The translations under genes were made by a program, and so were the position numbers. 64,000 bases of DNA, from assembly GCA_024280885.1 (NCBI GenBank), contig JAJRPF010000012.1, positions 54,659 through 118,658 of the forward strand, read 5' to 3'. Of the stretch, positions 53,562-62,194 are shown piece after piece. Each line of letters opens with the position of its first letter. Within the stretch, counting starts at the first letter, position 1. Source of the DNA: Planctomycetota bacterium. Its GTDB lineage: Bacteria > Planctomycetota > JAJSAM01 > JAJVHW01. The notes under the pieces are model-generated. The model searched no databases and was not told where the DNA came from. It was given only the letters and a program-made list of their open reading frames with translations.

Positions 53562-53618
53562 GTTCTCGCGGATTCTCACACCGCCAGGGCAGTACGCTCT
53601 GCGGTCTGCCCCTATACT
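53562..53618 (+). promoter_or_regulatory. Promoter of FG-GAP gene 2 with 10-bp direct-repeat box
   Basis: GTTCTCGCGGATTCTC at 53562-53577 (15 of 16 bases as before gene 1) lies 36 bases before TATACT at 53613-53618. The spacing matches that of gene 1 within one base, while the sequence between has diverged. Confidence 0.55.
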
Positions 53619-53805
53619 CCGTGTGGCTCGTCTCTCACGGGACTGAGTCGGTTGGGGCCTGACGCTCGCTTACATCGTTTGTTGTGGTTGGACAGCGAAG
53701 GATGGTGCGTGCGTAGGCCCTTGTTTCACATGATCGATGAACTCTGGACGAAAGACGGTCATCGCAGGCCGTCACCAGGCTTGACCCCACGAGAGGCTCG
53801 CCCCC
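53619..53805 (+). promoter_or_regulatory. Conserved structured 5' leader of FG-GAP gene 2
   Basis: This 187-base leader matches that of gene 1. Stem 1 is GGGCCT (53655-60) with AGGCCC (53715-20); stem 2 is GACGG (53754-58) with CCGTC (53769-73), where a C replaces the U of copy 1 and keeps pairing. The alternative long pairing is shorter here (GCCTG/CAGGC). Leader changes keep the stems, as expected for a functional RNA. Confidence 0.5.
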
Positions 53806-56800
53806 ATGAGAATCGCAATTTCCCACGCACCAACTCTCGCTGCAACTCGCTCGCCCGCGTACGCGCCAGCGCTTGCGCTCGCTCTCTTGATCGGCACGGC
53901 CGGTGTTGCCGCGGCACAGGAACTGCCGCCGGGCTACGGCACCGCAATGCCAAACGGCTCCAAGGTCACGACGACCATGAGCTCGGGCGTTGACGTCGAT
54001 GACTACGTCTTCGACGGGTACGTAGGGCAGAAAGCCGAGGTCTCACTCAAGATCTCGAAGAAGCAGGCGATGAACGCCAGCTTGGTCCTCATTCGTCCGG
54101 ACGGCACCGAGGTCTTCCCGGGAGACGTCTCCGCGAAGTTCAAGACCGGAAAGCCGATCACAGTCCTGTTTCCCATACTGAACCCCGAGACCGGACTCAT
54201 CGAGGACGTGCCGATCGAGGTCCCGCAGGTGCTCAAGATCAAATTCACGCTCGATCAGATCGGCATCTGGAAAGCCCGCATCCTCATCCCCGACACCGCC
54301 CGGCCGCCGAGCGAGTCCGGCGAGTACACTGTCGCCGTCAAGTACGGAACGCCGCCGAAGATCAAGCTGAAGTCACCGGCGCCGACACTGCCCACGGCGT
54401 TCCAATTCGTCATCGGCGCGAACGCCGGAGCCAGCGTCAAGTTCGACTTCAAATTCAAGAGTGGCAACGCCGTGTTCAACGGCTTCCGGGCTCCCAACGG
54501 TGAGTTCGTCGTTGTGGACGAGAACCTCCTGAAGACGAAGAACGGCAAGTTCGTCAAGGGCAACAAGATCGTCATCCCTGATGGCTTCCCCCGTGGCGAC
54601 TACGAACTCGCGTTCACCGTCGACGAGGGCGTCGTGCTCACGAAGACGAACTTCAGTGCGTCGGTCAAACTCGCGAAGGGCGACAAGAAGTTGAAGGGCA
54701 AGCTCGACGGCAACGAGCCAGGAATCAGCGCGTCGGGGATCGCACCGGCCGTCGGCGGCCCGCCGAACCCCGCCTTCGGGAACATCCTCGGCACGCAAGT
54801 AACGCTCGACGTCGTCAACGCCATCGACGTCAACGATCCGAGCGGCGAGCCGGTCGTCCTACTCGGCACGGTGCCGCTCACTGCCGTCGTCCTCACACCG
54901 GGCGCAAGCACCACGAACATCCGCGGGCGCGTCCCGAAGGACGCGCCGAGCGGCACGGTGGACGTGGTCGTGCGCACGAGCCGCGGACAGGTCGCCGTAC
55001 TCCAGAACGCATTCGAGATCGTTCCGCCGCCCAAGTCGTTCGTGATCGACCCGATCGTCGGCACGGGGGCAGGGGGCTTCGAAGTCACGATCACGGGAGA
55101 GAGTTTCCCGGACGACATGACCAAGGTCGGTGTCCTCATCGACGGCAGCGACGTGCCGTTCCCCATCGTCTCGGCGACACGCACGTCGGTCACATTCCAC
55201 ATTCCATCCATCTCGGAAGGCTTCGTCGGTCGCCCGCCGGGCCTCGCAACGTTTGCAATTCGCGACCTGCGGAGCCAACTCATCGGAAGCCTGCCGATCG
55301 ACTCGTTCGAGTTCCTCTCGTCGCCGGGCATCAGCCGCGTGACGCCGGGCCTGGTCCCGATCCTCGGCGGCGACCAGATGTTCGTGAAGGGCACCAACTT
55401 CGACGCCACCGACAAGGTCTTCCTTGAGACGGCGGACCCCGGCGTGTACGAGGAAATGCCCAGCACTTTCATCAACGTGGATCTGCACACGTACGTTGCG
55501 CCGATCAGGCCCAAGGGTACGTACAACGTCTACATCGAGGATGCCGAGGGGATCCAGACGGCACGACGCACCGTCAGTTACTTCCAGTTCGCGGATTTCA
55601 CTTCGAATACCGGCTTGGACAATCCTCCGGAGTTTGATGTTCGCGACGCCTGGACGACGGCACTGTCCGATTTCGACGGCGATGGCGACGAGGACCTCTT
55701 CCTCGCGAAGCAGGGAGTGGGAGGTCGCGGGACCACCGCGCTCATTCAGATTTTCGTGAACGACGGAACCGGCAATCTGACCGATGAGTCGTCCATTCGC
55801 ATTCCTGCTCCGTCGCTGACCGATGACTGGCGCGCGGATCGAATCTGGCTCGCTGACGTCACGCAGGACAGGTTCCCTGACATCCTCATCACCACGAACT
55901 CGACGAGTGTTCCGGCTGCGAACTCAAGCCACACTCGCATCTTGGTGAGCACGCGCCGCAACTCCGGGTCCGACGCTGGCGATCGAATATTCGTCGATCG
56001 CACTTCAGAACTGATGCCGCCCAGTCGGCAGGGCAAGAGCGGCATCAGCAATACCAGTGGCGATAACTGGCGCGGCCTGGACATGTGGGTCGGAGATGTC
56101 GACGCGGGCCCAGCCGGGCCGCCCGAGATATTGATCACGCACAAGGACCTGAAGGAAGAGATCGACATTCTCTGCGGCAACTACTGCAGCTCGAACATCG
56201 GCGGCGCACTCTATCGTTTCTATTGGGGCGGGAGCCGAGCGTTCGTCTGGGACGCGAACGCCCGAAGTGGTCAGGGACAGTACCGCTTCGAGCACAATTT
56301 CTTCCCACGCAAGTCGGGTGTATTGGTGCCCATCGGCAACCCGCCACCGGGAGTGATCATCACCGGCTGCAACGGATCGACACCCTGCCGCGGCATGTTC
56401 ACGCCGTTCACCGGCCACTCGATCGCCGTCGCTGATCTGGACGCGGATCGCAGACCGGACGTCGTCGTTCTCTCCGACGACGTCGTGAACAAGGAAGACT
56501 CGCCGACGTCGTCGATCCAAGTTGGCCTCAATTTCTTCAACGCGACCGAGGGCTCCTTGATCACCGATGTCACGGCGAAGATCAAGGCGCTCGGCGGTAC
56601 GACCACCGGCGATAGCCTGACACTCGGGCGCTTCGGGTTCCCGGACGGCAACTCGTTCGGCTCGATCGTCGTAGCACAGGCGACGGCGCCCGCGGACGGG
56701 TCCCGCGCGATCCGCGTCATCAGGTTCAAGCCTTCGATCCTCGAGGGCGATCCTGGCGACTTCGAAGACGTCACCGATCAGACGATCCCGAGCGTCAACT

Positions 56801-57144
56801 TCGGGGAAGCCTGGCAGGCATCGGCCATGGAGGTACTCGATGTGGACACCGACGGAGATCAGGACCTGGTCCTGGTCGCGAACGCCGCGCCGTCCCTGGG
56901 AGTGCCCGCAATCCGCATCCTGCGCAACATCATTGAGAACGCGCAGGTCGGCGTGCTCCGCGATGAGTTCGTCGGACTCATTGAGAGCGTCGCCGGTGGC
57001 GGCCTCGACCCGTTCGACGGAACGTCGCTCCTCGTGGGCGATCTCGACGGAGACGGGGCGGCCGAGTACATCGTGACGCGATCCGTGGTGAGTCCTGACG
57101 ATGTGGACGGTACGCAGACACGCACGATGACGACTGACAAGTAG
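53806..57144 (+). CDS. Secreted FG-GAP/IPT protein 2
   Basis: A 1112-residue near-duplicate of FG-GAP protein 1: same signal peptide type (ALALALLIGTAGVAAA), pre-peptidase-like and IPT/TIG-like modules, and the same C-terminal FG-GAP loops (DFDGDGDEDLFL, DVDTDGDQDLVL, DLDGDGAAEYIV). Changes are scattered, concentrated around residues 115-140 (FPGDVSAKFKTGKPI) and in the loop with cysteines (CGNYCSSN, CNGSTPC). The promoter, leader and terminator are copied with the gene, so the whole transcription unit was duplicated. Confidence 0.85.
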   Translation: MRIAISHAPTLAATRSPAYAPALALALLIGTAGVAAAQELPPGYGTAMPNGSKVTTTMSSGVDVDDYVFDGYVGQKAEVSLKISKKQAMNASLVLIRPDGTEVFPGDVSAKFKTGKPITVLFPILNPETGLIEDVPIEVPQVLKIKFTLDQIGIWKARILIPDTARPPSESGEYTVAVKYGTPPKIKLKSPAPTLPTAFQFVIGANAGASVKFDFKFKSGNAVFNGFRAPNGEFVVVDENLLKTKNGKFVKGNKIVIPDGFPRGDYELAFTVDEGVVLTKTNFSASVKLAKGDKKLKGKLDGNEPGISASGIAPAVGGPPNPAFGNILGTQVTLDVVNAIDVNDPSGEPVVLLGTVPLTAVVLTPGASTTNIRGRVPKDAPSGTVDVVVRTSRGQVAVLQNAFEIVPPPKSFVIDPIVGTGAGGFEVTITGESFPDDMTKVGVLIDGSDVPFPIVSATRTSVTFHIPSISEGFVGRPPGLATFAIRDLRSQLIGSLPIDSFEFLSSPGISRVTPGLVPILGGDQMFVKGTNFDATDKVFLETADPGVYEEMPSTFINVDLHTYVAPIRPKGTYNVYIEDAEGIQTARRTVSYFQFADFTSNTGLDNPPEFDVRDAWTTALSDFDGDGDEDLFLAKQGVGGRGTTALIQIFVNDGTGNLTDESSIRIPAPSLTDDWRADRIWLADVTQDRFPDILITTNSTSVPAANSSHTRILVSTRRNSGSDAGDRIFVDRTSELMPPSRQGKSGISNTSGDNWRGLDMWVGDVDAGPAGPPEILITHKDLKEEIDILCGNYCSSNIGGALYRFYWGGSRAFVWDANARSGQGQYRFEHNFFPRKSGVLVPIGNPPPGVIITGCNGSTPCRGMFTPFTGHSIAVADLDADRRPDVVVLSDDVVNKEDSPTSSIQVGLNFFNATEGSLITDVTAKIKALGGTTTGDSLTLGRFGFPDGNSFGSIVVAQATAPADGSRAIRVIRFKPSILEGDPGDFEDVTDQTIPSVNFGEAWQASAMEVLDVDTDGDQDLVLVANAAPSLGVPAIRILRNIIENAQVGVLRDEFVGLIESVAGGGLDPFDGTSLLVGDLDGDGAAEYIVTRSVVSPDDVDGTQTRTMTTDK

Positions 57145-57200
57145 CGATCGATTTCCGACGCATGGACGCGCCAGTACTCCGCACTGTCGCGTCCGATGAG

Positions 57201-57234
57201 AGAGAGCGGCGGGCCATGCGGCCGGCCGCTCTCT
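57201..57234 (+). terminator. Intrinsic terminator of FG-GAP gene 2
   Basis: Stem AGAGAGCGGCGGGCC / GGCCGGCCGCTCTCT (one mismatch) with loop ATGC, then TCTTGTG. The left arm and loop are identical to the terminator of gene 1. Confidence 0.75.
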
Positions 57235-57369
57235 TCTTGTGCAACCCCTCTGTTGCTCCAACGCCTCTGTTGCTCCGACCGCGCTGTCGCTCGTGCTGGC
57301 TGCTTGGCTCCGCAGAACGTAAGTGAGCAGAACCCGGCGGGCAAGCCGACGACAGGGAGTCGGAGACGA

Positions 57370-58662
57370 CTACAGGCCGGACACGGAGTCGAACTCGTGC
57401 GCGAGCAGGTCGGCGAAGGCCGCCGCTCCCTCGACACGATGTCCCGACTCGACGCAAGCTCGTTCGTGGAACGCCGACAAGCCGGCACCCGCCGAACCTC
57501 CGCTACCAAGACCGTCGGAGCGCAGCGTGCCACACGTCAGTGGCTCCGCTGAATGCCTGCCCTCGGCCAGGTCGACAGCTCCGTCGGCGGCCACGGCAAA
57601 GACGTAGGGACCGCGTTCTTCGAGCGCACCGAGCAGCGGTCCGGCCAAGCGCGCATCGACCGCTGCCAGCGCATCGACACGCGCCCCGACAACGCCGTCG
57701 CGGTCGTCGTCAGGCGCGGCGGCGTCCACTTCGGCGCAGCGGAGTCCGGCCTCGAGAACGCTCCGCGTGCGCACCACAACGACATCGTGGTCCGCGAGAG
57801 CGGCAAGCGCTGCAGCACACAGGGCATCGTCATCGCCATCGACGGCCATTGCGGCCCAACCGAGGGCGCGGGCGACTCCCTGGGCGGCACCTGGCGCTGC
57901 GACCAGCGCGACACGACGCCCGACCGCCCATGCGGGGGGCGTCATGCGCAAGGGGAGACTCCCGCCGCCGTGCGGCCAGAGCGCGTTCGCAGGGTTCTCG
58001 CCGAGATCGACGCGCACGGCGTTGATGTCGGCCTTGCCCAACGTGGCTCGCGCCGCGTCGTAGAACTCCAGGAGTCGTGTGTCCGGCGACAGGCACGTGC
58101 GTGGAGACCGGGTGCCGGTCTGCCATGCGGGCGGGGACGCAGTGATCTCTCCATCGGAGAACCACAGGTTCCGATGCCCTCGCAACCGCGCGAGCCGGGA
58201 GCCGCCGACCCCGCCGGCTACGAGTTCCAAGAGCGCCGACGCCTCGGGATCAGCGACGTGCCCGCCCAGAGGATCCAGAACGCCGGAGTCGTCCACCGTC
58301 ACGAAATCGGCTCGCGCGACCCACGCCGCGTCGCCAGATTCTCCACTCGTGCCAGTCTCTCCACGCTTGCCAGTCTCTCCACGCTTGCCAGTCTCTCCAC
58401 GCTCGGATTGGAGGGCAGCGGCCTCGGCCGGACCCAAGGGGGCGCTCCCGGGTTCCGCTCCGAGTAACCCTGTGAAGCCATCCCAACAGGTGGCGGCGCC
58501 GAGAACCACGCGATGCAAGTGTCCATCGCGGGCGAGACGATCCATCGCCGGGGTACCCGCTCGCTGCAGGGGCGTCGCTTCCCGGCCACCGGACGGATCG
58601 GCACCCCCCTCGATGACGAGGAGGCACATGCGAGCGGCAGCGGTGGATGCGGAGTCGGTCAT
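57370..58662 (-). CDS. ApgM-like alkaline-phosphatase-superfamily protein
   Basis: A 430-residue protein related to the archaeal-type cofactor-independent phosphoglycerate mutase (ApgM) branch of the alkaline phosphatase superfamily. The signature TPLQRAGTPAMDRLARDGHL near the N-terminus and later VDLGENPANALWPHGGG, TPPAWAVGRRVALVAAPG and VVVVRTRSVLEAGLR blocks fit. The first metal-ligand block, usually DGxxD, reads EGGAD. Several expected metal histidines are not obvious, so the enzyme may be inactive or specialised. Residues about 90-111 are seven Gly-X-Y triplets made by a tandem DNA repeat. The start is ATG 58662 (MTDSASTAAARM). It is convergent with the FG-GAP genes and has no pathway neighbour. 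Confidence 0.65.
   Translation of the reverse strand: MTDSASTAAARMCLLVIEGGADPSGGREATPLQRAGTPAMDRLARDGHLHRVVLGAATCWDGFTGLLGAEPGSAPLGPAEAAALQSERGETGKRGETGKRGETGTSGESGDAAWVARADFVTVDDSGVLDPLGGHVADPEASALLELVAGGVGGSRLARLRGHRNLWFSDGEITASPPAWQTGTRSPRTCLSPDTRLLEFYDAARATLGKADINAVRVDLGENPANALWPHGGGSLPLRMTPPAWAVGRRVALVAAPGAAQGVARALGWAAMAVDGDDDALCAAALAALADHDVVVVRTRSVLEAGLRCAEVDAAAPDDDRDGVVGARVDALAAVDARLAGPLLGALEERGPYVFAVAADGAVDLAEGRHSAEPLTCGTLRSDGLGSGGSAGAGLSAFHERACVESGHRVEGAAAFADLLAHEFDSVSGL
58333..58404. repeat. 18-bp tandem repeat coding for a collagen-like segment
   Basis: Three units of GCCAGTCTCTCCACGCTT (58351-58404, last base changed in unit 3) follow a diverged unit at 58333-58350. Read on the minus strand they give repeated GETGKR, i.e. 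Gly-X-Y triplets, inside the ApgM-like gene. The unit length is a multiple of three, so copy-number change keeps the frame. Confidence 0.8.
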
Positions 58663-58884
58663 GGTCTGAAGAGGGGGCACTGCTGGAGAGGCGTGAACTG
58701 CCCAAGGGCAGCGTGACACGGATAGCGTACGCGAGCGTGGGGACGGTCAATCGAGCGTAATCGCCGTCGGCGCGACGTCTTCGCGCCTGGACCGCTGACT
58801 TCGACCATCAAGAACGACAGCCGAGCCACCCGGACACGTCCGGCTATCCACGGGAATTTCTGACCGCACCCCTAGTCTCCGTCG

Positions 58885-59796
58885 ATGCGCCGCGCGGTCA
58901 TCATCGTCAACCCGATCTCAGGTTCGGCTCGCCGGAAACGACGCGTGGCCCGATTCGCGGCGGTGCTCAAGTCCGAGGGCATCTCGACGGAGGTGACTCC
59001 GACACGCGGACCGGGCGATGGCGAGGTGCGCGCGCGCGAAGCGATCGACAACGGGGTGTCGATCGTGGTGGCTGCCGGCGGCGACGGCACGGTGAACGAC
59101 GTGGCAACCGCACTCGTGAACGCGGGCGGCACGTCCACGTCACTGGCCGTGCTGCCCCTCGGTACCGCCAACCTCGTCGCACGGCACCTGGGTATCTCGT
59201 TGCGCTCACCCGAGGCCGCGGCCCGGGGTCTCGCAACGGCAGAACCGCTCTGCGTCGATGTCGCTGAGGTGAACGGCCGACTGATGGTGGCCTGCGTTGG
59301 CATCGGTCTGGACGCAGACGTCGTGCGTCGCGTCTCCGCGAAGCGTAGCGGCCACATCGGCCAGTCCACGTACATCGGCCCGATCCTGCAGTCCTTGCGC
59401 CACTACTCATGGGCACCGTTCCGCGCGTTCATCGACGATCGAGACCCACTCGAAGGCCACGCGCTACTCGTGCTGAACATGCGCCCGTACGCCGCGTTCT
59501 TGACGCCCGTGCCGGACGCGAGCGCCACCGACGGTCTGCTCGACGTCGTTGTGATGCGCGGCGCAGGAACCCTGCGGATGGCGCGCTGGAGCGCCCGGTC
59601 GTTGATCGGCCGCCTGCTGCACGATGGCGCGGTGACGCGAGTGCGCGCGGAACGTGTTCGCGTCGAGTCCGAGACTGCGCTCCCCTTCGAGATCGACGGA
59701 GACGTGGGCGGCGAGACGCCCGTCGATATGCTCATGCGATCGCGCGTGTTGCAGATCCTCCGCCCCGGAGCGCACGATGAACGGAGTACGCCATGA
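58885..59796 (+). CDS. Diacylglycerol/lipid kinase family protein
   Basis: A 303-residue protein of the DagK/YegS lipid kinase family. The nucleotide-binding region has IIVNPISGSARRKRR, the GGDGTVNDVATAL loop at about residues 64-76 and LPLGTANLVARHLGI. The C-terminal sandwich holds VDVAEVNGR, MVACVGIGLDADVV and the late IDGDVGGETPVD. Known members phosphorylate diacylglycerol or related lipids in membrane turnover. It overlaps kdsA by four bases (ATGA), placing it in an envelope-lipid operon. Confidence 0.9.
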   Translation: MRRAVIIVNPISGSARRKRRVARFAAVLKSEGISTEVTPTRGPGDGEVRAREAIDNGVSIVVAAGGDGTVNDVATALVNAGGTSTSLAVLPLGTANLVARHLGISLRSPEAAARGLATAEPLCVDVAEVNGRLMVACVGIGLDADVVRRVSAKRSGHIGQSTYIGPILQSLRHYSWAPFRAFIDDRDPLEGHALLVLNMRPYAAFLTPVPDASATDGLLDVVVMRGAGTLRMARWSARSLIGRLLHDGAVTRVRAERVRVESETALPFEIDGDVGGETPVDMLMRSRVLQILRPGAHDERSTP

Positions 59797-60716
59797 ACGA
59801 GACGACGGCAAGCGACGCGACATCGAGTGAAGACACAACACCGAACCAGGCGGCCGCGACAGGCCAGGCGGCCACGACGCATTCGGTCCGCTTGACGACG
59901 CCCGACGGCGGCGTGATCAAGATGGGCCGCGAGCACCCTCTCTTCCTACTGGCCGGACCGTGCGTCGTCGAGGGCCGCGAGCGGACGTTCACCATCGCCC
60001 GCGCGCTAGTGGAAATTTGCGGCGAAGCCGGCGTTCCGCTGATCTTCAAGGCAAGCTACGACAAGGCCAACCGCACGTCGCACACGAGCTTTCGCAGCGT
60101 GGGGATGGAAGCCGCACTCGATATCCTCGGCGAAGTGCGCGACGAGTTGCGCGTGCCGCTCGTCTCCGACGTCCACGAGACGCGGCAGGTCGAGCGGGTC
60201 GCGCAAACCCTCGACGTGATCCAGGTTCCGGCGTTCCTCTGCCGACAGACCGACCTGCTCACGGCATGCGCCGAGTCCGGCTGCATCGTGAACGTCAAGA
60301 AGGGGCAGTTCCTCGCGCCCGAGGACATGACGAATATCGTCGCGAAGCTGACGAACGCGGGCGGCTCACGCATCTTGCTGACCGAGCGGGGCACGTCGTT
60401 TGGCTACCACAACCTCGTCGTGGACATGCGCGGCCTCACGATCATGGCGCAAAATGGCTATCCGATCGTGATGGACGGCACGCATAGCGTGCAGCGCCCG
60501 GGAGGCCGCGGGACCACGAGTGGCGGCGACCGGACGATGGTCCCCCACCTCGTGCGCGCGGCCGCCGCAACCGGCATCGACGGCCTCTTCCTCGAATGCC
60601 ACGACGATCCGGACAACGCCTTCTCGGACGGGCCCAACAACCTCGACCTGCGCACGCTGCCAGGGCTCTTGCGCGACGTCCTCGCAATTCGGCGCGCCCT
60701 CGGCTTCCAGAAGTAG
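59793..60716 (+). CDS. kdsA: 3-deoxy-D-manno-octulosonate 8-phosphate synthase
   Basis: A 307-residue enzyme that condenses phosphoenolpyruvate with arabinose-5-phosphate in Kdo synthesis for LPS. The blocks are FKASYDKANRTS, VPLVSDVHE, IQVPAFLCRQTDLL, NVKKGQFLAPEDM, TERGTSFGYHNLVVDMR and FSDGPNNL. The early block LLAGPCVVEG has Cys where E. coli KdsA has Asn, marking the metal-dependent class. An N-terminal tail of ~30 polar residues (ETTASDATSSEDTTPNQ) is longer than usual. Its presence implies an LPS-type outer membrane. The gene follows the lipid kinase with an ATGA overlap. Confidence 0.95.
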   Translation: MNETTASDATSSEDTTPNQAAATGQAATTHSVRLTTPDGGVIKMGREHPLFLLAGPCVVEGRERTFTIARALVEICGEAGVPLIFKASYDKANRTSHTSFRSVGMEAALDILGEVRDELRVPLVSDVHETRQVERVAQTLDVIQVPAFLCRQTDLLTACAESGCIVNVKKGQFLAPEDMTNIVAKLTNAGGSRILLTERGTSFGYHNLVVDMRGLTIMAQNGYPIVMDGTHSVQRPGGRGTTSGGDRTMVPHLVRAAAATGIDGLFLECHDDPDNAFSDGPNNLDLRTLPGLLRDVLAIRRALGFQK

Positions 60717-60786
60717 CCCGGCCAGTCTCGATAACCGCGGCAGCCCCGGATCTGGGCGAGCCTTGTGAAGAACGCGGGGACGGTCG

Positions 60787-61014
60787 TCAGTCGTCGCCGA
60801 GCAAGGCGGCGCGTGTCGCGCGGGTGAACCTCGCGAGTTCCTCTGCGGCCTCGCAGATCTTCGCCAGCGCGTCGGCGTGGCCGGTCGGACTCCCTTCCAT
60901 CAGCGCGACCTCCGCGTGCGTCATCACACGCGCCGTGAGGTTGTTGTAGCGGTGCAAGATCCGCCGCAGTTCTGCGGCCGCGACGCGCACCTCGTCGGAC
61001 TCCGATCCGCCCAC
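60787..61014 (-). CDS. Mini-protein resembling a histidine-kinase dimerisation (DHp) helix pair
   Basis: A 75-residue, two-helix protein. The stretch LRRILHRYNNLTARVMTHAE around residues 17-36 strongly recalls the phospho-acceptor helix of hybrid histidine kinases (HDFNNLLT...), with the His at residue 21 followed by NNL. The second helix (ADALAKICEAAEELARFTRA) would complete the hairpin, but there is no ATPase domain. GTG start with a GGGGGAGG ribosome site six bases away. It could be a phosphotransfer protein or a dimerisation partner. It is divergent from a sigma factor gene. Confidence 0.6.
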   Translation of the reverse strand: MGGSESDEVRVAAAELRRILHRYNNLTARVMTHAEVALMEGSPTGHADALAKICEAAEELARFTRATRAALLGDD

Positions 61015-61259
61015 GGCTCACCTCCCCCACTCGCTGGTCCCAACTCGCTGCGTCGGCCGGAGACGCCCGGTCGCCCCAGTGAGGATAGCCGCCGCGCCAC
61101 ATGGATGCCGCTCCTGCTTCCGAGACGGAGACCGTCGCGTTCTGCGACAGGCGTCGCGACTTACGACACCGGGAGACCGTCACCCGGCCCAGCCTCGAGC
61201 CTGAGCCTGCGCGGCACGCCGCTCGCTATCTACATGTGCCCGGCTGGGGAGGAACAAGC

Positions 61260-62012
61260 ATGGCGCCCGTGTTGGAACAAACTGCTCGCAAGATCCGGAA
61301 GTCCCGGCGCTCGATCGAGGAGCGAAATGCCCTCGTCGAGAGGCACATCCGCCTCGTCCATCACATCGTGCGCCGCATGGCCCGCGGTCTGCCACGTTGC
61401 GTCGAGATCGACGATCTCGTAGCCGCCGGGTGCGAAGGTCTGCTGCGTGCCGCCGAACGCTTCGACGAAGAGCGTGGAGTCAGTTTCAGCACGTTCGCCG
61501 GCTGCAGCATCCGCGGCGCCGTCCTCGACGCACTGCGCGAGATGGACCCTCTCGCACGTCCGACGCGCAAGCGAGTGAGCGACCTCGATCGCGCCGAGGC
61601 ACGCCTTGCCGGAGACTACGCGGGGCGAGTCCCCGACGACGTCCTGGCACAAGAGGCCGGACTCACGCGGCGAGAGGTCGACGACGCGCTACGGGTTCGC
61701 CGCGCTGCCACGACCGTCAGCATCGATGCCGAGCGCGCTGAGGGCAATCTCGCGCACATCATCGAGGACCCGAATGCCGACGACGCGGTCGGCCGCGTGC
61801 TCATCATGGAGGCCCACGACGTCATCCGCGAGGAGATGGATGGACTCCTGCCGAACGACAAACGCGTCGTTCTCATGTACTACGCCGAGGGAATGCTCTT
61901 CCGCGAGATCGCCGACGCACTCGGCGTGACGGAGGGACGCGTCAGTCAGATCCACAAGCGGGCGATCCATCGCCTCCGCGAGGCGGTCCGCCGCCGGGGT
62001 CTCATCGACTGA
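61260..62012 (+). CDS. FliA/WhiG-type sigma-70 factor 1
   Basis: A 250-residue alternative sigma factor. Region 2 (about 23-95): VERHIRLVHHIVRRM, IDDLVAAGCEGLLRAAERF, FSTFAGCSIRGAVLDALRE. Region 3 (about 100-150): VPDDVLAQEAGLTRREVDDA. Region 4 (about 180-240): LPNDKRVVLMYYAEGMLFRE and IADALGVTEGRVSQIHKRAI. The layout fits the FliA/WhiG/SigF group, which in other bacteria controls flagella or development. The ATG at 61260 has a GGGGAGGAAC ribosome site. No anti-sigma factor is adjacent, though the DHp-like mini-protein is divergent from it. A terminator follows. Confidence 0.92.
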   Translation: MAPVLEQTARKIRKSRRSIEERNALVERHIRLVHHIVRRMARGLPRCVEIDDLVAAGCEGLLRAAERFDEERGVSFSTFAGCSIRGAVLDALREMDPLARPTRKRVSDLDRAEARLAGDYAGRVPDDVLAQEAGLTRREVDDALRVRRAATTVSIDAERAEGNLAHIIEDPNADDAVGRVLIMEAHDVIREEMDGLLPNDKRVVLMYYAEGMLFREIADALGVTEGRVSQIHKRAIHRLREAVRRRGLID

Positions 62013-62043
62013 CGCTTTCGAGTCGCTAGCTCCCGTCCCACCC

Positions 62044-62093
62044 GATCGCCCGGCCTCTCGAGGTCGGGCGATCACCTTTGGCCCTTTTTCTTT
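62044..62093 (+). terminator. Intrinsic terminator of sigma factor gene 1
   Basis: A 13-bp stem (GATCGCCCGGCCT / AGGTCGGGCGATC, one G-T pair) with loop CTCG, followed by a T-rich run (CCTTTTTCTTT). A run of nine G (62094-62102) comes directly after it. Confidence 0.88.
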
Positions 62094-62194
62094 GGGGGGG
62101 GGAGGCGCGCGCGACGGCCGGACAGGCGCGCTTCCACGCGCCCGTGACACCCGACGCCGAAAGAACTCACGCCGCGTGGGCGAACCCAGCTGCG

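Noticed and set aside
49819..53805. Leader as a GEMM/c-di-GMP or other known riboswitch
   Set aside because: The conserved cores of the classes I know were not found; a covariance search would be needed to be sure.
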